A stretch of DNA of 64,000 nt from an uncultured Spirochaetia bacterium. GTDB taxonomy: Bacteria; Spirochaetota; Spirochaetia; CAKZLE01. A model generated the notes under the pieces. That model was given only the letters and a program-made list of their open reading frames with translations. It searched no databases and was not told where the DNA came from. Where the stretch lies: the NCBI GenBank assembly GCA_937125225.1, contig CAKZLE010000003.1, forward strand, positions 1 through 64,000, read 5' to 3'. Made by a program: the position numbers and the translations under genes. This document shows, piece by piece, positions 25,958 to 34,859 of this stretch. Position 1 is the first letter of the stretch. Each line of letters starts with the position of its first letter.

Positions 25958-27739
25958 ATGGCAAGAATAGATAATCCATCACTGACCCTCACCTTTTTAG
26001 CAGATGACCTACAGGCCGGGCATCTTAAGACACAGACAGTGATGCAAAAACATATCATCTTTCGGTCGATCACTTTCCGCTATCAATTGCTCAATGGCTT
26101 AAAGAGTTCATCAAACCAAGTCTCCCTGCAACTTGATAAGGACTGTGACAGTATAGAGGATATCATCGCGACTGAGGGAGATATCAAAGCCGTACTTTAC
26201 GATGGAGTAACTCCCCTGTTCACCGGATATCTCTCAACGAACTATAGCTGGAGTATAACAGAGACCGGAAAACAGGTAGTAGAGATCACCCTCGAGGATG
26301 TAGGGACCAGACTGCTTGGAAAAGCCTTTATCGCAAGTGGTCAGCATCTATTTCACTGCAGTGCTTCAAATGCAATTACGGCAATCTGTGCAGCCGCAGG
26401 TATTACGGTATCTGAGCAGTGTATGGTTATTGATGATATGGTGACTAGGACTATAGACAGCAGTCAAAGCTGTAAAGACATCCTTGATCAGATGCTCTAT
26501 GAACTAGGCTGTGTCTACTACTTCGATGAGGCAGGGAAACTCCGTCTGTTCAAGATAGACTGTAGGACCACTGAAGGGGTCCTGACCTTAGATAAGGATG
26601 ATCTGTATGTAGTAGGCGGAAAGGCCATCACCTTAGGGAAGAAGATCCACCAGTACAAATCTGCACGAGTATCTTTCACCCGACTCGGGACAGCTAGGCA
26701 TTATCTGATCTACCGTAACACCACCGGTCGTGGAGACGGACATCCATATTGTTACCTGATGCTAGAGGCCGGATCATACTTTGATGGAACCGAACTCTTC
26801 ACGACCGCTGAATGGGATGAGGTATCAGCTGATACATTTAGAGATCCAGCACTCATCGAAGCCTGTAATGCAGAAAGTGAGATAACACTTGTGGGAAGTA
26901 ATGAGATCATTGCAGTCTCGAACATCACTCGTGAGTTCACCGCGCAAAGCGGGAGTGTGACCTGCAACATCACAGAAGCAGGAGGTCCTTATATACAGAT
27001 CGAAGCACATAATTCAGGAGGACTCCCCTACTACATTACGAGAATGGATGCTTATGGGGATATCATCTATAGCAAAGATACAAACATTGTGAGAACTGGA
27101 GATCTATCAATCGATGAAGAATCATCGGATAACCTGCTCCAAGAAGAGATGCAGTTCATCCATACCAAGGAACTTGCCGGGCAACATGCAAACCTGCTGG
27201 GACAGTATCACCGCTATGGTAACTCGCAATATGGATTCTACTCGAAAAGAGATATCCCACCTGGTACCGTAGTAAAACTCATCGACAATGCTTTTAGTGG
27301 ACTACAGGTAAACGTCCTCATCACGGCTAAGAGCTTCACTGATGAAAGTGATGTCATTCAGTATGCTGCAGTGGGTATATCAGTATTTAACCTCACAGCT
27401 GAGACCTATTCACAGACACTTGGCAGAGCAAAGAATGATACGGTGGGAGCGCAAGGGGAACCTGGAGAAGATGCAATCATGCTCGTAGTGGTCTCGACCC
27501 ATGGGAATATCTTTAGACCTGCACTTACTGATACCACCTTAGAAGCTCGGGTATATCAATCAGACCAAGAGATCACCACTCAGTATCTAGATTCACAGTT
27601 CAGATGGTCGAGGCGTTCACAAGATACTCACTCAGATGATGTATGGAACTCAGCCCATTATTCGACTGGTTCAAAAAGTATTCAAATCACTACTGCAGAT
27701 GTCGAGAAGAAGGCTACATTCTTTTGCGAATTATTATAG
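25958..27739 (+). CDS. Phage tail hub/baseplate-type protein
   Basis: A 593-residue protein in the tail-tip position. Beta-rich N-terminal domains (residues 1-230) include VSLQLDKD, LYDGVTPLFTGYLS and LDQMLYELGCVYYFDEAGKLRLFKID, which resemble hub (gp27-like) cores. Near residue 505 there is a single collagen-like turn (GAQGEPGED), followed by an Ig-like strand set that resembles the N-terminal parts of the next genes. Its exact role, hub or distal tail, is not settled. Confidence 0.7.
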   Translation: MARIDNPSLTLTFLADDLQAGHLKTQTVMQKHIIFRSITFRYQLLNGLKSSSNQVSLQLDKDCDSIEDIIATEGDIKAVLYDGVTPLFTGYLSTNYSWSITETGKQVVEITLEDVGTRLLGKAFIASGQHLFHCSASNAITAICAAAGITVSEQCMVIDDMVTRTIDSSQSCKDILDQMLYELGCVYYFDEAGKLRLFKIDCRTTEGVLTLDKDDLYVVGGKAITLGKKIHQYKSARVSFTRLGTARHYLIYRNTTGRGDGHPYCYLMLEAGSYFDGTELFTTAEWDEVSADTFRDPALIEACNAESEITLVGSNEIIAVSNITREFTAQSGSVTCNITEAGGPYIQIEAHNSGGLPYYITRMDAYGDIIYSKDTNIVRTGDLSIDEESSDNLLQEEMQFIHTKELAGQHANLLGQYHRYGNSQYGFYSKRDIPPGTVVKLIDNAFSGLQVNVLITAKSFTDESDVIQYAAVGISVFNLTAETYSQTLGRAKNDTVGAQGEPGEDAIMLVVVSTHGNIFRPALTDTTLEARVYQSDQEITTQYLDSQFRWSRRSQDTHSDDVWNSAHYSTGSKSIQITTADVEKKATFFCELL

Positions 27740-27751
27740 GAGAACACACAC

Positions 27752-28750
27752 ATGGCAATTTCAGTTGGGCAATTTACAATTATGGATTATAACGATGCGA
27801 TTACTCTTACCGGATTTATCTCATCGAATCACAACAAGTCAGTTAAATACGATGGGAATAATGAGCTCTATACGCCAAACTTTCCCACCAGTAATCTCAT
27901 TCTTACTCCCAGCCTATTCATTGCCGGAAGTGCAACAGACCTCATGATCAGTGGTACCCATGTTCAGTCGGTAATCTGGAAGAGAAAATCAAACCTGCAG
28001 ACAGGAGAGAATAGCTTGAGTGCTGGGGAATCAATGGGAGCAGGATTCCCAAAAGCTCTCACGGTGAGTTCTCAGCCCTTTAGTGCAACCGTTTTCTCGG
28101 TTGAGTACATCTGTACGATCGTCTATCACGATCCAACAGTTGATCTCGATATTACCTATAAGAATTCTATTACCTTTAACAAGGTCACTGAAGGAAACAA
28201 TGTTGCCATTGCTGAAGTATCAGCAGATCCAGGGCTTGCCTTCAAGAATAAGCTTCCAGCGTCAACAAAATTGACCGCAGAGCTTTTCAGGGGTGCAGTA
28301 GAAGATATTTCGAATCTTACCTATCAGTGGCAGGAACTCATTGGATCCACTTGGACGAATATAGCAGGTGCAACTTCCAAGGATCTCACCGTCAATCAAA
28401 CTGATGTGGATAGTATGCAGCAGTACCGAGTGATCCTCTCTGATTCGGTAGTAGGGGATAACTACACATCCGATCCGGTAACCGTCTTAGATTTTCAGGA
28501 TCCTATTCAAGTTGTGATCAAATCAACCGGTGGATCGGTATTCAAGAATGGAGTCGGGAGTGCAGATCTTACCGCACAACTCTTCCAGAATGGATCTGAG
28601 ATAGATGCAGGGGGAAGTGAATACACCTATGCCTGGGCTAAGATTGATAAGAATGGATCATCCACCAGTTTTGCAGCTAATAGTAAAACCGTAGCAGTTG
28701 GCACTGCTGATGTTGATGTGAAATCAACCTTTGTGTGTACGGTAAGTTAA
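27752..28750 (+). CDS. Tail protein with Ig-like domains
   Basis: A 332-residue beta-rich protein. Two similar halves (residues about 140-235 and 235-330) carry the Ig-like pattern with Y.W..........STSFAANSKTVAV..ADVD..STFVCTVS and LTYQWQELIGSTWTNIAG..SKDLTVNQTDVDSM. The same ending (ITTADVEKKATFFCEL) is seen at the end of the preceding protein, so the Ig module is repeated between neighbours. These domains usually coat tail tips and bind surface carbohydrate weakly. Confidence 0.7.
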   Translation: MAISVGQFTIMDYNDAITLTGFISSNHNKSVKYDGNNELYTPNFPTSNLILTPSLFIAGSATDLMISGTHVQSVIWKRKSNLQTGENSLSAGESMGAGFPKALTVSSQPFSATVFSVEYICTIVYHDPTVDLDITYKNSITFNKVTEGNNVAIAEVSADPGLAFKNKLPASTKLTAELFRGAVEDISNLTYQWQELIGSTWTNIAGATSKDLTVNQTDVDSMQQYRVILSDSVVGDNYTSDPVTVLDFQDPIQVVIKSTGGSVFKNGVGSADLTAQLFQNGSEIDAGGSEYTYAWAKIDKNGSSTSFAANSKTVAVGTADVDVKSTFVCTVS

Positions 28751-28759
28751 GAGGGGATT

Positions 28760-30217
28760 ATGGCAGTATCAATAGGTGAATACACAATCACAGAACTCAA
28801 CGATGGGACACCAGGGGAGAATGGTGCTTCTCTATATACCTGGACTGCGTTTGCCTCAGATAGTAACGGTGCAGATATCAGCCTTACCTATAACCAGGCA
28901 GTACATACTCATATTGGGCATGGATACAACAAATCCGCAAGTGCTCCTCCAGCTCCTGATGATCTGAATCCAAGCGATTTCACAGGCTGGACACCCTTTT
29001 ATGCCAATCTCATCTCAGAAGATATCTTGCTTATTGGGCAGGGGATTATCAGGTGTAACTATGATGAACAAGGAAATCTTATAGCCGGTAAACAGAAAGG
29101 ATTTTTTATCTCATCAAGTGGAGAGCTCAAAGCAGTGGGTTTTGAACTCACAGGAGGAGCAGTCCGCTCCGGGTATGATGCATCTGGGAATCCTGTCTCT
29201 GGCTATGAATCAGGGTTCTATCTAGGGTCAGACGGTATGATCAAAGCCAGAAATGCGATTCTTTATGGCAAATTCAGATCAGGACTGGATGAGACCGATA
29301 CCGTAGATGCCCGGTTCGCTGCAAAAGAGACTATTGGGGTAGCCTCCCTGCAATGGAATAACAATGGACTCAATGATCTGATGTTATCCGGTGAAGGTGA
29401 TGTAGCTAACAGTTATGAGGTAAAGATCAACTACGCAACTCCAGTCTATAACCTACGAGACACCGGTCCTGCCGGAGGTCATATCTTCTACAAGAGTGGG
29501 ACCCTCTATTATGAATCAGCTCCGATAGGGGCTGAAGTGTCTAAAGCATGGGGACCAAGCGAAGTTAGTATGTTTGGAGCTGCTCCGACCTCTACTGCAT
29601 TCGGTACCGGGGAAGCGAACACTACTCTCTTTTCAGGAGCTGATTCAACCTATGCTCCTGGGTATTGTTTGAATCTCTCCTATGGGGGGGTCTCTGATTG
29701 GTTTCTTCCTTCTCGGGATGAAGCCATAAAGATGCATCAAGAACTAAAAGCCTATGGGATAGGGTCCTTTTTTAGTGATGAGTACTCAACCTCCTCAGAT
29801 TCGAACCCTGATGATACTTATAGTAATTTTATCTACTACGTTCGTCTGAGCGATGGTTATAGCACTCCCAATGGCTACAAAATTGCCGTGTATCGGGTAC
29901 GACCAGCAAGAAGCTTTGTGGTTGGAGATACCTTCCAGTGGAGGATAGCAGGAGGGACTTGGAGTACTGCTGAAAAGATCGAAGCGGGGAAGAGTTATGT
30001 TCTAAGTGGCCAAGGAGGGCTTGCACTCACCTTTGGTCATGCTACAGGGCATACCGGTTCTGAGGTATGGACCTTCACGCAAAGTAGTATGTTTGGCATC
30101 TCCATCAAAAATTCAAGTGGTAATGAATATCTCAAAAGTTCGAACGGTGTATTGGAGGTAGACCAAATTAACACTCAAGGGACTAGTAATAAGGTATGGG
30201 GAGCGGTGTTTAATTAA
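28760..30217 (+). CDS. Tail fibre/receptor-binding protein with DUF1566-like domain
   Basis: A 485-residue protein. The N-terminus continues the module seen in the previous gene (SIGEYTITELNDG, GENGAS). The middle contains G-R-like repeats of residues (SGYDASGNPVSGYESGFYLGSDG) with an upstream copy (NYDEQGNLIAGKQKGFFIS). Residues about 230-385 match the DUF1566/Lcl lectin-like fold (GPAGGHIFYK..., then DWFLPSRDEAIKMHQEL and a closing VRPARSF). This is a plausible receptor-binding tip. Confidence 0.72.
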   Translation: MAVSIGEYTITELNDGTPGENGASLYTWTAFASDSNGADISLTYNQAVHTHIGHGYNKSASAPPAPDDLNPSDFTGWTPFYANLISEDILLIGQGIIRCNYDEQGNLIAGKQKGFFISSSGELKAVGFELTGGAVRSGYDASGNPVSGYESGFYLGSDGMIKARNAILYGKFRSGLDETDTVDARFAAKETIGVASLQWNNNGLNDLMLSGEGDVANSYEVKINYATPVYNLRDTGPAGGHIFYKSGTLYYESAPIGAEVSKAWGPSEVSMFGAAPTSTAFGTGEANTTLFSGADSTYAPGYCLNLSYGGVSDWFLPSRDEAIKMHQELKAYGIGSFFSDEYSTSSDSNPDDTYSNFIYYVRLSDGYSTPNGYKIAVYRVRPARSFVVGDTFQWRIAGGTWSTAEKIEAGKSYVLSGQGGLALTFGHATGHTGSEVWTFTQSSMFGISIKNSSGNEYLKSSNGVLEVDQINTQGTSNKVWGAVFN

Positions 30218-30795
30218 TGGGTGTAGGAACTTTGATCAACCAGGCTGCTGGGACTACCGGAGCTCTACGCTCTGCCTCCTGGACAGCAGATAATACTCTG
30301 ACTCCGAATGGGGGAACGAAGTATCTCTATATCTGTAGTTGGGCTTTCTACTTCAAGTTCGTAGGAAACTATGCCTTCTTCGGATCTCCTAACCATCAGG
30401 TGACTATCCAGTATTGGAATGGATCTTCTTGGATCACCGCCTCTGGTCCGATCACCTGTAAGAATACTACTCGAGACTGGGATGTGAACTGCTCTAAGAA
30501 TAGTGTTGATTACCGGGTCCATGCCAACAGCTGTATCTGGAGAATCAAGTTCTACAATTCATCTGGATACTACAAAGGGCAAGGGGATGGGTATCTGACC
30601 TTATATGGGTATGGGAATGTGACAAACTATTCCACCTATCTGCAGGGAAGAAAGCTAAGGTGTTCTCCTAGTACGCAGTGGTTGGTCTATCAGAGTAGTG
30701 ATGCTCCACCTACCAGTTTTTCAATCTACAATTTTGATGCCCAGCGTGGCAATCCCATCTATGACAGTATCTACAAGTGCCGTCTGGTGGTATAG
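30217..30795 (+). CDS. Tail-associated protein, aromatic/Gly/Ser-rich, function unknown
   Basis: A 192-residue protein overlapping the fibre stop by one base. It is rich in Trp, Tyr, Gly and Ser (WAFYFKFVGNYAFFG, IQYWNGSSWITASG), as in beta-sandwich carbohydrate-binding or fibre-tip domains. Five Cys are unusual for this phage and may pair. No family is recognised. Confidence 0.6.
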   Translation: MGVGTLINQAAGTTGALRSASWTADNTLTPNGGTKYLYICSWAFYFKFVGNYAFFGSPNHQVTIQYWNGSSWITASGPITCKNTTRDWDVNCSKNSVDYRVHANSCIWRIKFYNSSGYYKGQGDGYLTLYGYGNVTNYSTYLQGRKLRCSPSTQWLVYQSSDAPPTSFSIYNFDAQRGNPIYDSIYKCRLVV

Positions 30796-30809
30796 GAGGA
30801 ATAATAATT

Positions 30810-31187
30810 ATGGGTCTAAGAATGGATCTGAAGAAAGAGCATAATGGGCTCTACTGTGACTTTCCAGGAGCCTACTGGTGTATTGAAGATATCGCAATGG
30901 GAAAGGATGGCGCGACAGATGTGATGGTTCACTTCTTTTTCTCTGCATACCCTTCAAGAGAAGCTAAGCAGATGGCAGGTGAGACTGCAGAGCTCCTTCC
31001 TTTTGGAGGAGTCCCTTCACATTTCTACGAGCCGATCCTCTATAGATGGGAGGGACTCTTTCGAGCTGTTGATATATTTCCAGAGGGGATGCCGGTAACT
31101 GAAGAGCAGCAGAAGGAGATCATGTATCCCTTCGTGAAACAGTATCTAGAACTCACTGAAGCAGAAGATATCTTAGAAGAGGAGTAA
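30810..31187 (+). CDS. Small tail-region protein, function unknown
   Basis: A 125-residue protein starting at ATG 30810 after AGGAGGAATAATAATT. It has the pattern YCDFPGAYWCIEDI, VMVHFFFSAYPSREAKQMA and a C-terminal acidic helix. Such proteins are found after tail fibres in several phages; they may be chaperones for the fibre. The assignment is positional. Confidence 0.55.
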   Translation: MGLRMDLKKEHNGLYCDFPGAYWCIEDIAMGKDGATDVMVHFFFSAYPSREAKQMAGETAELLPFGGVPSHFYEPILYRWEGLFRAVDIFPEGMPVTEEQQKEIMYPFVKQYLELTEAEDILEEE

Positions 31188-31191
31188 AACA

Positions 31192-31458
31192 GTGATTGAT
31201 TGGACAAGATTATTAACAACACTAGCGGCGACTGGAGTCACCGTAATCTTAGGAGCTCTTATTACCATGCTCATGAAGATCTCACAGGATCTAAAAACCA
31301 TGAGATTACGAGGAGAGCTGAGGATGCAAGAGAACCGGCTTCTATTCAAAGGTATGCTGGGATTAATCGATGCAGTAAGAACGGGTAAATGCAATGGAAA
31401 TATTACCCATGTGGAAGATGAGATCAAAGAGTATCTCAATGAAACAGCGATTAAATAA
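31192..31458 (+). CDS. Small membrane protein (XhlA/holin-like position)
   Basis: An 88-residue protein with one membrane segment near residues 6-28 (LLTTLAATGVTVILGALITMLM), followed by a charged, helical cytoplasmic part. The start is GTG 31192 with AGAGGAGTAA ahead. It resembles XhlA-like lysis accessory or tail-anchoring proteins in shape only. Downstream genes include two clearer holins. Confidence 0.55.
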   Translation: MIDWTRLLTTLAATGVTVILGALITMLMKISQDLKTMRLRGELRMQENRLLFKGMLGLIDAVRTGKCNGNITHVEDEIKEYLNETAIK

Positions 31459-31470
31459 AAGGAAGAGGAC

Positions 31471-31797
31471 ATGGCAGATATAGAGAATATGAGAGAAGAT
31501 ATTCAAGTAGTAGAAGATACCGGAGATAAGATCCTATCCCCAGGAGAAAGTGTGATCATCGGTATGCATAACCGGCCTGGATCGGTGCAGGTATCAATTA
31601 CTTCATCAGCAGCTTATATGATTAGTGTAACCCAGGCTCAGAAGTCGAAAGTCGCAGGTGATACTGCAGTCTTTGTACCCGTTGAGAGTGAAGACAAGAC
31701 GGCAGATGAAGACTTCTATGTGAAGTATGGAGGATTTATCAAAGTAGAGAACCGAGCAGCCTCAGCAGGGCCTATCACCGTTGATTGGAGGGTGTAA
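31471..31797 (+). CDS. Hypothetical phage protein, beta-rich
   Basis: A 108-residue acidic protein with alternating strand pattern (SVIIGMHNRPGSVQVSITSSAAYMISV, VKVENRAASAGPITVDWRV). There is no signal or membrane segment. The stop codon TAA overlaps the next start by one base. It may be a structural decoration or fibre-tip protein. Confidence 0.5.
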   Translation: MADIENMREDIQVVEDTGDKILSPGESVIIGMHNRPGSVQVSITSSAAYMISVTQAQKSKVAGDTAVFVPVESEDKTADEDFYVKYGGFIKVENRAASAGPITVDWRV

Positions 31798-32885
31798 TGG
31801 GAAGTAATGTAATTGAGCCTATTGTGGGGCAATGTGAAGTATCTGTGTCCCTAACAGCTCCCATACCCACGTATTCATGGCCTCCTGAGGGGTGGCCCGA
31901 CATACAAAATATAGTAGAAAACGATACTGATGATACCCAACTCTATAAATGTATTCTACTCTTGAGAAATGATATGACCTATTATCAACATGACTTCCCA
32001 TCAAATTGCGTAAGAATAAGAACCAGTGATGGGGCTGTGTATGACAGTGATGTGATCAACCATACTTGGGATGCTTCACAGGATATTAACGGAGAATATC
32101 GATATCTGATATTGTACCTCAACTATAGAGTTAAAATAAAAGATTACTATCCAATTTCTATAGCGTACAATGCAGCATATTGGGAAGGAATTGATACGTT
32201 ATCCACCTTTTTCTATGATTGTTATTCATTAGAAGATATACCACCTATTCCTGTCGTAGGAGCTACCAGTTTTGGACTCATGTTTGCGTATTGTTATAAG
32301 CTCAGTCACGTACCACTCTTTGATACATCACAAGGAACTGACTATGAATATATGTTTAGAAACTGTGAGAGCTTAACAGAAGTACCAGATTTCATCACAA
32401 ACCCGGCAGCTAACTTTTTAGGGATGTTTAGAGATTGCAGTACATTGAGGAATATTCCTCTTCTTGATGTTTCAGGGGCCACCTCACTAGAGTACTTAGT
32501 GCATTACAATCATTCTCTTCAAACCTTACCCGACCTTGATACGAGTTCTATTACGAACTTCTCCAAGGCTTTCAGGAGTCTTTATACCATTCAGAGACTG
32601 CCTTCACTTGATACGAGTAATGGTACAGATTTCACTGAATGCTTTAGAAGTTGCTATATCTTAGTACAGCTTGATTTCACACTTCCAAATGCTTTTGTAT
32701 TTCATGAGAGTGTAGATTTTGGTTCCTGTGAAAGGATTGAGTGGGCAAGTATGGTGGAGGTCTTCAACAGACTACCCTCGGCTATAGGAAAAACCATCAC
32801 TATTGATAGTGAAGTGGATGATAGATTAACAGATACAGATAGACTCATTGCAACCAATAAGGGTTGGACTATCTCGGTTGGATAA
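31797..32885 (+). CDS. BspA-like leucine-rich-repeat tail protein
   Basis: A 362-residue protein. Residues about 130-320 contain seven or so repeats of about 22-24 residues with the form L..LP.LDTS..T.F...F..C..L. Examples are LEDIPPIPVVGATSFGLMF, LSHVPLFDTSQGTDYEYMF and LQTLPDLDTSSITNF. This is the BspA/DUF285-type leucine-rich repeat seen on bacterial surface adhesins. It starts at ATG 31797 right at the stop of the previous gene. Its position after the fibre genes suggests a receptor-binding or adhesion role, perhaps gained by domain capture. Confidence 0.7.
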   Translation: MGSNVIEPIVGQCEVSVSLTAPIPTYSWPPEGWPDIQNIVENDTDDTQLYKCILLLRNDMTYYQHDFPSNCVRIRTSDGAVYDSDVINHTWDASQDINGEYRYLILYLNYRVKIKDYYPISIAYNAAYWEGIDTLSTFFYDCYSLEDIPPIPVVGATSFGLMFAYCYKLSHVPLFDTSQGTDYEYMFRNCESLTEVPDFITNPAANFLGMFRDCSTLRNIPLLDVSGATSLEYLVHYNHSLQTLPDLDTSSITNFSKAFRSLYTIQRLPSLDTSNGTDFTECFRSCYILVQLDFTLPNAFVFHESVDFGSCERIEWASMVEVFNRLPSAIGKTITIDSEVDDRLTDTDRLIATNKGWTISVG

Positions 32886-32895
32886 GGAGGATCTC

Positions 32896-33039
32896 ATGAA
32901 AACAATAGAAGCAGAAGAAGGTATGGTATTTAAGAGAGGAGAAGAGATCTTAGGCTCCCGTTTGTATCTCCCAGATAATTTTGATGAAGCAACATTAGAG
33001 CAGATACCTGCTCCCATAAAGGAAAGTGAACATGAATAA
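32896..33039 (+). CDS. Small phage protein, 47 residues
   Basis: The start is ATG 32896 after AAGGAGGATCTC, a very strong site. The product is short and acidic at the end (LYLPDNFDEATLEQIPAP). It lies between the LRR protein and the holin and overlaps the latter by 8 bases. Unknown function. Confidence 0.55.
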   Translation: MKTIEAEEGMVFKRGEEILGSRLYLPDNFDEATLEQIPAPIKESEHE

Positions 33040-33268
33040 GATAATGAATCGAATCGTAGCAAAGAAGACCATGGGGATGCTGGGTTCTCTGGTATTCTTC
33101 ACGATCTGCATTTTAGCAGTAGTCAGTGAGACTCAGATAGCCATTATCAATGCAGTCCTGGGACCATTGGCATTACTGATCATCTCATTGTATGGGATCA
33201 AAGCGGTATCGGGGAACTTCGCTAAACGGACTGATATCTTGGGTGATCTGAAAAAGGATCTTACATGA
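33032..33268 (+). CDS. Holin-like protein with two membrane segments
   Basis: A 78-residue protein with two predicted membrane helices (residues about 15-30 and 35-57) and a short positively charged N-terminus, ending with a charged tail (KRTDILGDLKKDL). Size and topology fit class II holins that permeabilise the membrane at lysis. It overlaps the following GTA-holin-type gene by 4 bases. Confidence 0.65.
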   Translation: MNKIMNRIVAKKTMGMLGSLVFFTICILAVVSETQIAIINAVLGPLALLIISLYGIKAVSGNFAKRTDILGDLKKDLT

Positions 33269-33726
33269 GTTGGCTAGGAAACATCTTCGGTGCGAAAGAA
33301 ACTGCTGAAGCTGCAGGAACTGTTATAGAGTCAGTAAGCTCTGGGATTTCGAACCTTGCAACTGGGATCAGATCTGCAATCACCGGGGAGATATCACCAG
33401 AGAAGAAGGCAGAGCTTGAAAGAATAGCCCTAGAAGCTGAGAACCTACAGAAGCATGCACAACTCGAGATCAATCTTGCTGAAGCACAGCACCAGTCAGT
33501 CTTTGTGGCCGGTTGGCGTCCGTTCATTGGCTGGGTATGTGGGTTATCTCTGGCTAATAACTATATCCTCAGGCCTTGGGCCATAACGATTTTATCAACT
33601 GCAGGGAAGACGTTTGAATTCCCTGTTATTGACCTGTCATTGATGATCCCGATCATGACCGGAATGCTGGGCCTTGCAGGTATGAGGACATATGAGAAAA
33701 AGCAGGGAGTGACTAAAAATCATTAA
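33265..33726 (+). CDS. 3TM-type holin (GTA holin-like)
   Basis: A 153-residue protein. The first half is a charged amphipathic helix region rich in E, A and K. The second half has the family motif GWRPFIGWVCGLSLANNYILRP, followed by two more hydrophobic stretches (FPVIDLSLMIPIMTGMLGL) and a basic end. This matches the 3TM holin family found in phages and gene transfer agents. No endolysin gene lies beside it, which is unusual. Confidence 0.88.
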   Translation: MSWLGNIFGAKETAEAAGTVIESVSSGISNLATGIRSAITGEISPEKKAELERIALEAENLQKHAQLEINLAEAQHQSVFVAGWRPFIGWVCGLSLANNYILRPWAITILSTAGKTFEFPVIDLSLMIPIMTGMLGLAGMRTYEKKQGVTKNH

Positions 33727-33729
33727 AAA

Positions 33730-33789
33730 AGATGGGGAGAAATCGACCGAGCCACTCAATCAAGTGGGCAGACTATTATATCCCCATCT
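33730..33789 (+). ncRNA. Possible structured RNA or late-operon terminator hairpin
   Basis: An 8-bp outer stem AGATGGGG (33730-33737) with CCCCATCT (33782-33789) encloses a second hairpin, CCACT (33752-33756) with AGTGG (33763-33767). It lies right after the holin stop at the end of the late operon. The structure has no T-run and is larger than an ordinary terminator. Whether it is an RNA with its own function or just a 3' end structure cannot be told. Confidence 0.3.
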
Positions 33790-33820
33790 AAGATAAATTT
33801 AATATTCTTTGTAGCACTTG

Positions 33821-33985
33821 TCAATTCCTAGAAAATAAGGTCTTTGTATATCCTAGGTGTTTTGTTATCCGTTGCTCTGTTTTTCCTAAGATGACTTCTA
33901 ACGCAAGAGTATCAGCAGGTAGTTTCCTGAGTTCATACATAACAGTAATGATATCGTTCTTTGTCAGTAATAATAGTTTGTCCAT
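33821..33985 (-). CDS. Small accessory protein, 54 residues, opposite strand
   Basis: The start at 33985 follows AGGAGGAACCTAT, a strong ribosome binding site. The sequence MDKLLLLTKNDIITVMYELRKLPADTLALEVILGKTEQ is mixed helical, without a membrane segment. It is transcribed against the late operon and diverges from the next gene, which makes it a moron-like accessory gene. Function unknown. Confidence 0.5.
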   Translation of the reverse strand: MDKLLLLTKNDIITVMYELRKLPADTLALEVILGKTEQRITKHLGYTKTLFSRN

Positions 33986-34087
33986 ATAGGTTCCTCCTGA
34001 TATATATAAACAGTGGAACCTACATTTTGCTTCAATATATTTCAAAAACAATTAATCTATTATTACAGAGTAAATATGAGTTTTTTG

Positions 34088-34116
34088 TTGAGTATCTCAT
34101 TTCTCTGTACTACACT
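34088..34116 (+). promoter_or_regulatory. Sigma-70-type promoter of the acidic accessory gene
   Basis: TTGAGT at 34088-34093, a 17-base spacer and TACACT at 34111-34116 match the -35/-10 consensus. The gene starts 33 bases further on. An own promoter is typical of prophage morons expressed in the lysogen. Confidence 0.55.
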
Positions 34117-34148
34117 TAGTATATCACCGTTATTAGTGAGGCGTATGT

Positions 34149-34694
34149 ATGCTCAACAAAGAAGAATTAGCAATATTACTGTATGATCATGGGTCTGATT
34201 TCTCACAAGTTGGTAGTCCCTATATCTATATCATTGATGAAAAGGGGTATACCTCAGAGTATGGGGGTGCAGACCTCTCTGAAATTAATGCGTTTAAAGA
34301 AGCTGAAATTGCTTTTATCAAGAAACTTGCTAAAGATGAAAAACTGCTTGAGGTTTGGGATGATGGTAATCATGAGATACCATTTGATGTATACCATATT
34401 TATGAAGGTTTAACACTGTTTTCACTATTTGGAAACATCACTCCCGATCAAACCTATTACACCATTAGTGAGCTTGATGAGTACTTTGAATCAGAAAGTG
34501 ATGCGGATTCTTGGGCAGCTGAAGGATTTGTATCCGCAGACCTCTCATTTACACCTTATCTAGAATATTCTGAGGATGAACTCCGTGGTTTCTGTGAGAT
34601 ATTTAATATCAGAGAAAAAGATTTTGATTCGATAGACAATAAAGAATCTATATTAAAGGAATTGAAGGAACAGATTACTAAACCATCCAGTTAA
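34149..34694 (+). CDS. Highly acidic accessory protein (moron), function unknown
   Basis: A 181-residue protein with about 41 Asp+Glu against 14 Lys+Arg, so strongly negative throughout. No family is recognised. It lies between the lysis genes and the excisionase, has its own promoter, and faces away from the small gene at 33821. These are features of morons expressed by the lysogen. A very acidic, mostly helical-looking protein could mimic DNA, as some anti-restriction proteins do, but this is speculation. Confidence 0.6.
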   Translation: MLNKEELAILLYDHGSDFSQVGSPYIYIIDEKGYTSEYGGADLSEINAFKEAEIAFIKKLAKDEKLLEVWDDGNHEIPFDVYHIYEGLTLFSLFGNITPDQTYYTISELDEYFESESDADSWAAEGFVSADLSFTPYLEYSEDELRGFCEIFNIREKDFDSIDNKESILKELKEQITKPSS

Positions 34695-34859
34695 CCCTTC
34701 TACTTTAAGATAATATATTTCATCTTGGTTCCTCCTTATACTAGCAAGGGATAGGAAAATCAGGCTTTTAATTCAGATTTCTTGAGAATTTTCTCTTACA
34801 TTTCTTCATAAATCTCCTCTGCTAATCTGTTCATAACAAATTTATGAGGAGGTTCATCT

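Noticed and set aside
28760-30217. Diversity-generating retroelement target in the DUF1566-like tail gene
   Set aside because: No reverse transcriptase gene, template repeat or matching near-repeat was seen in the window.
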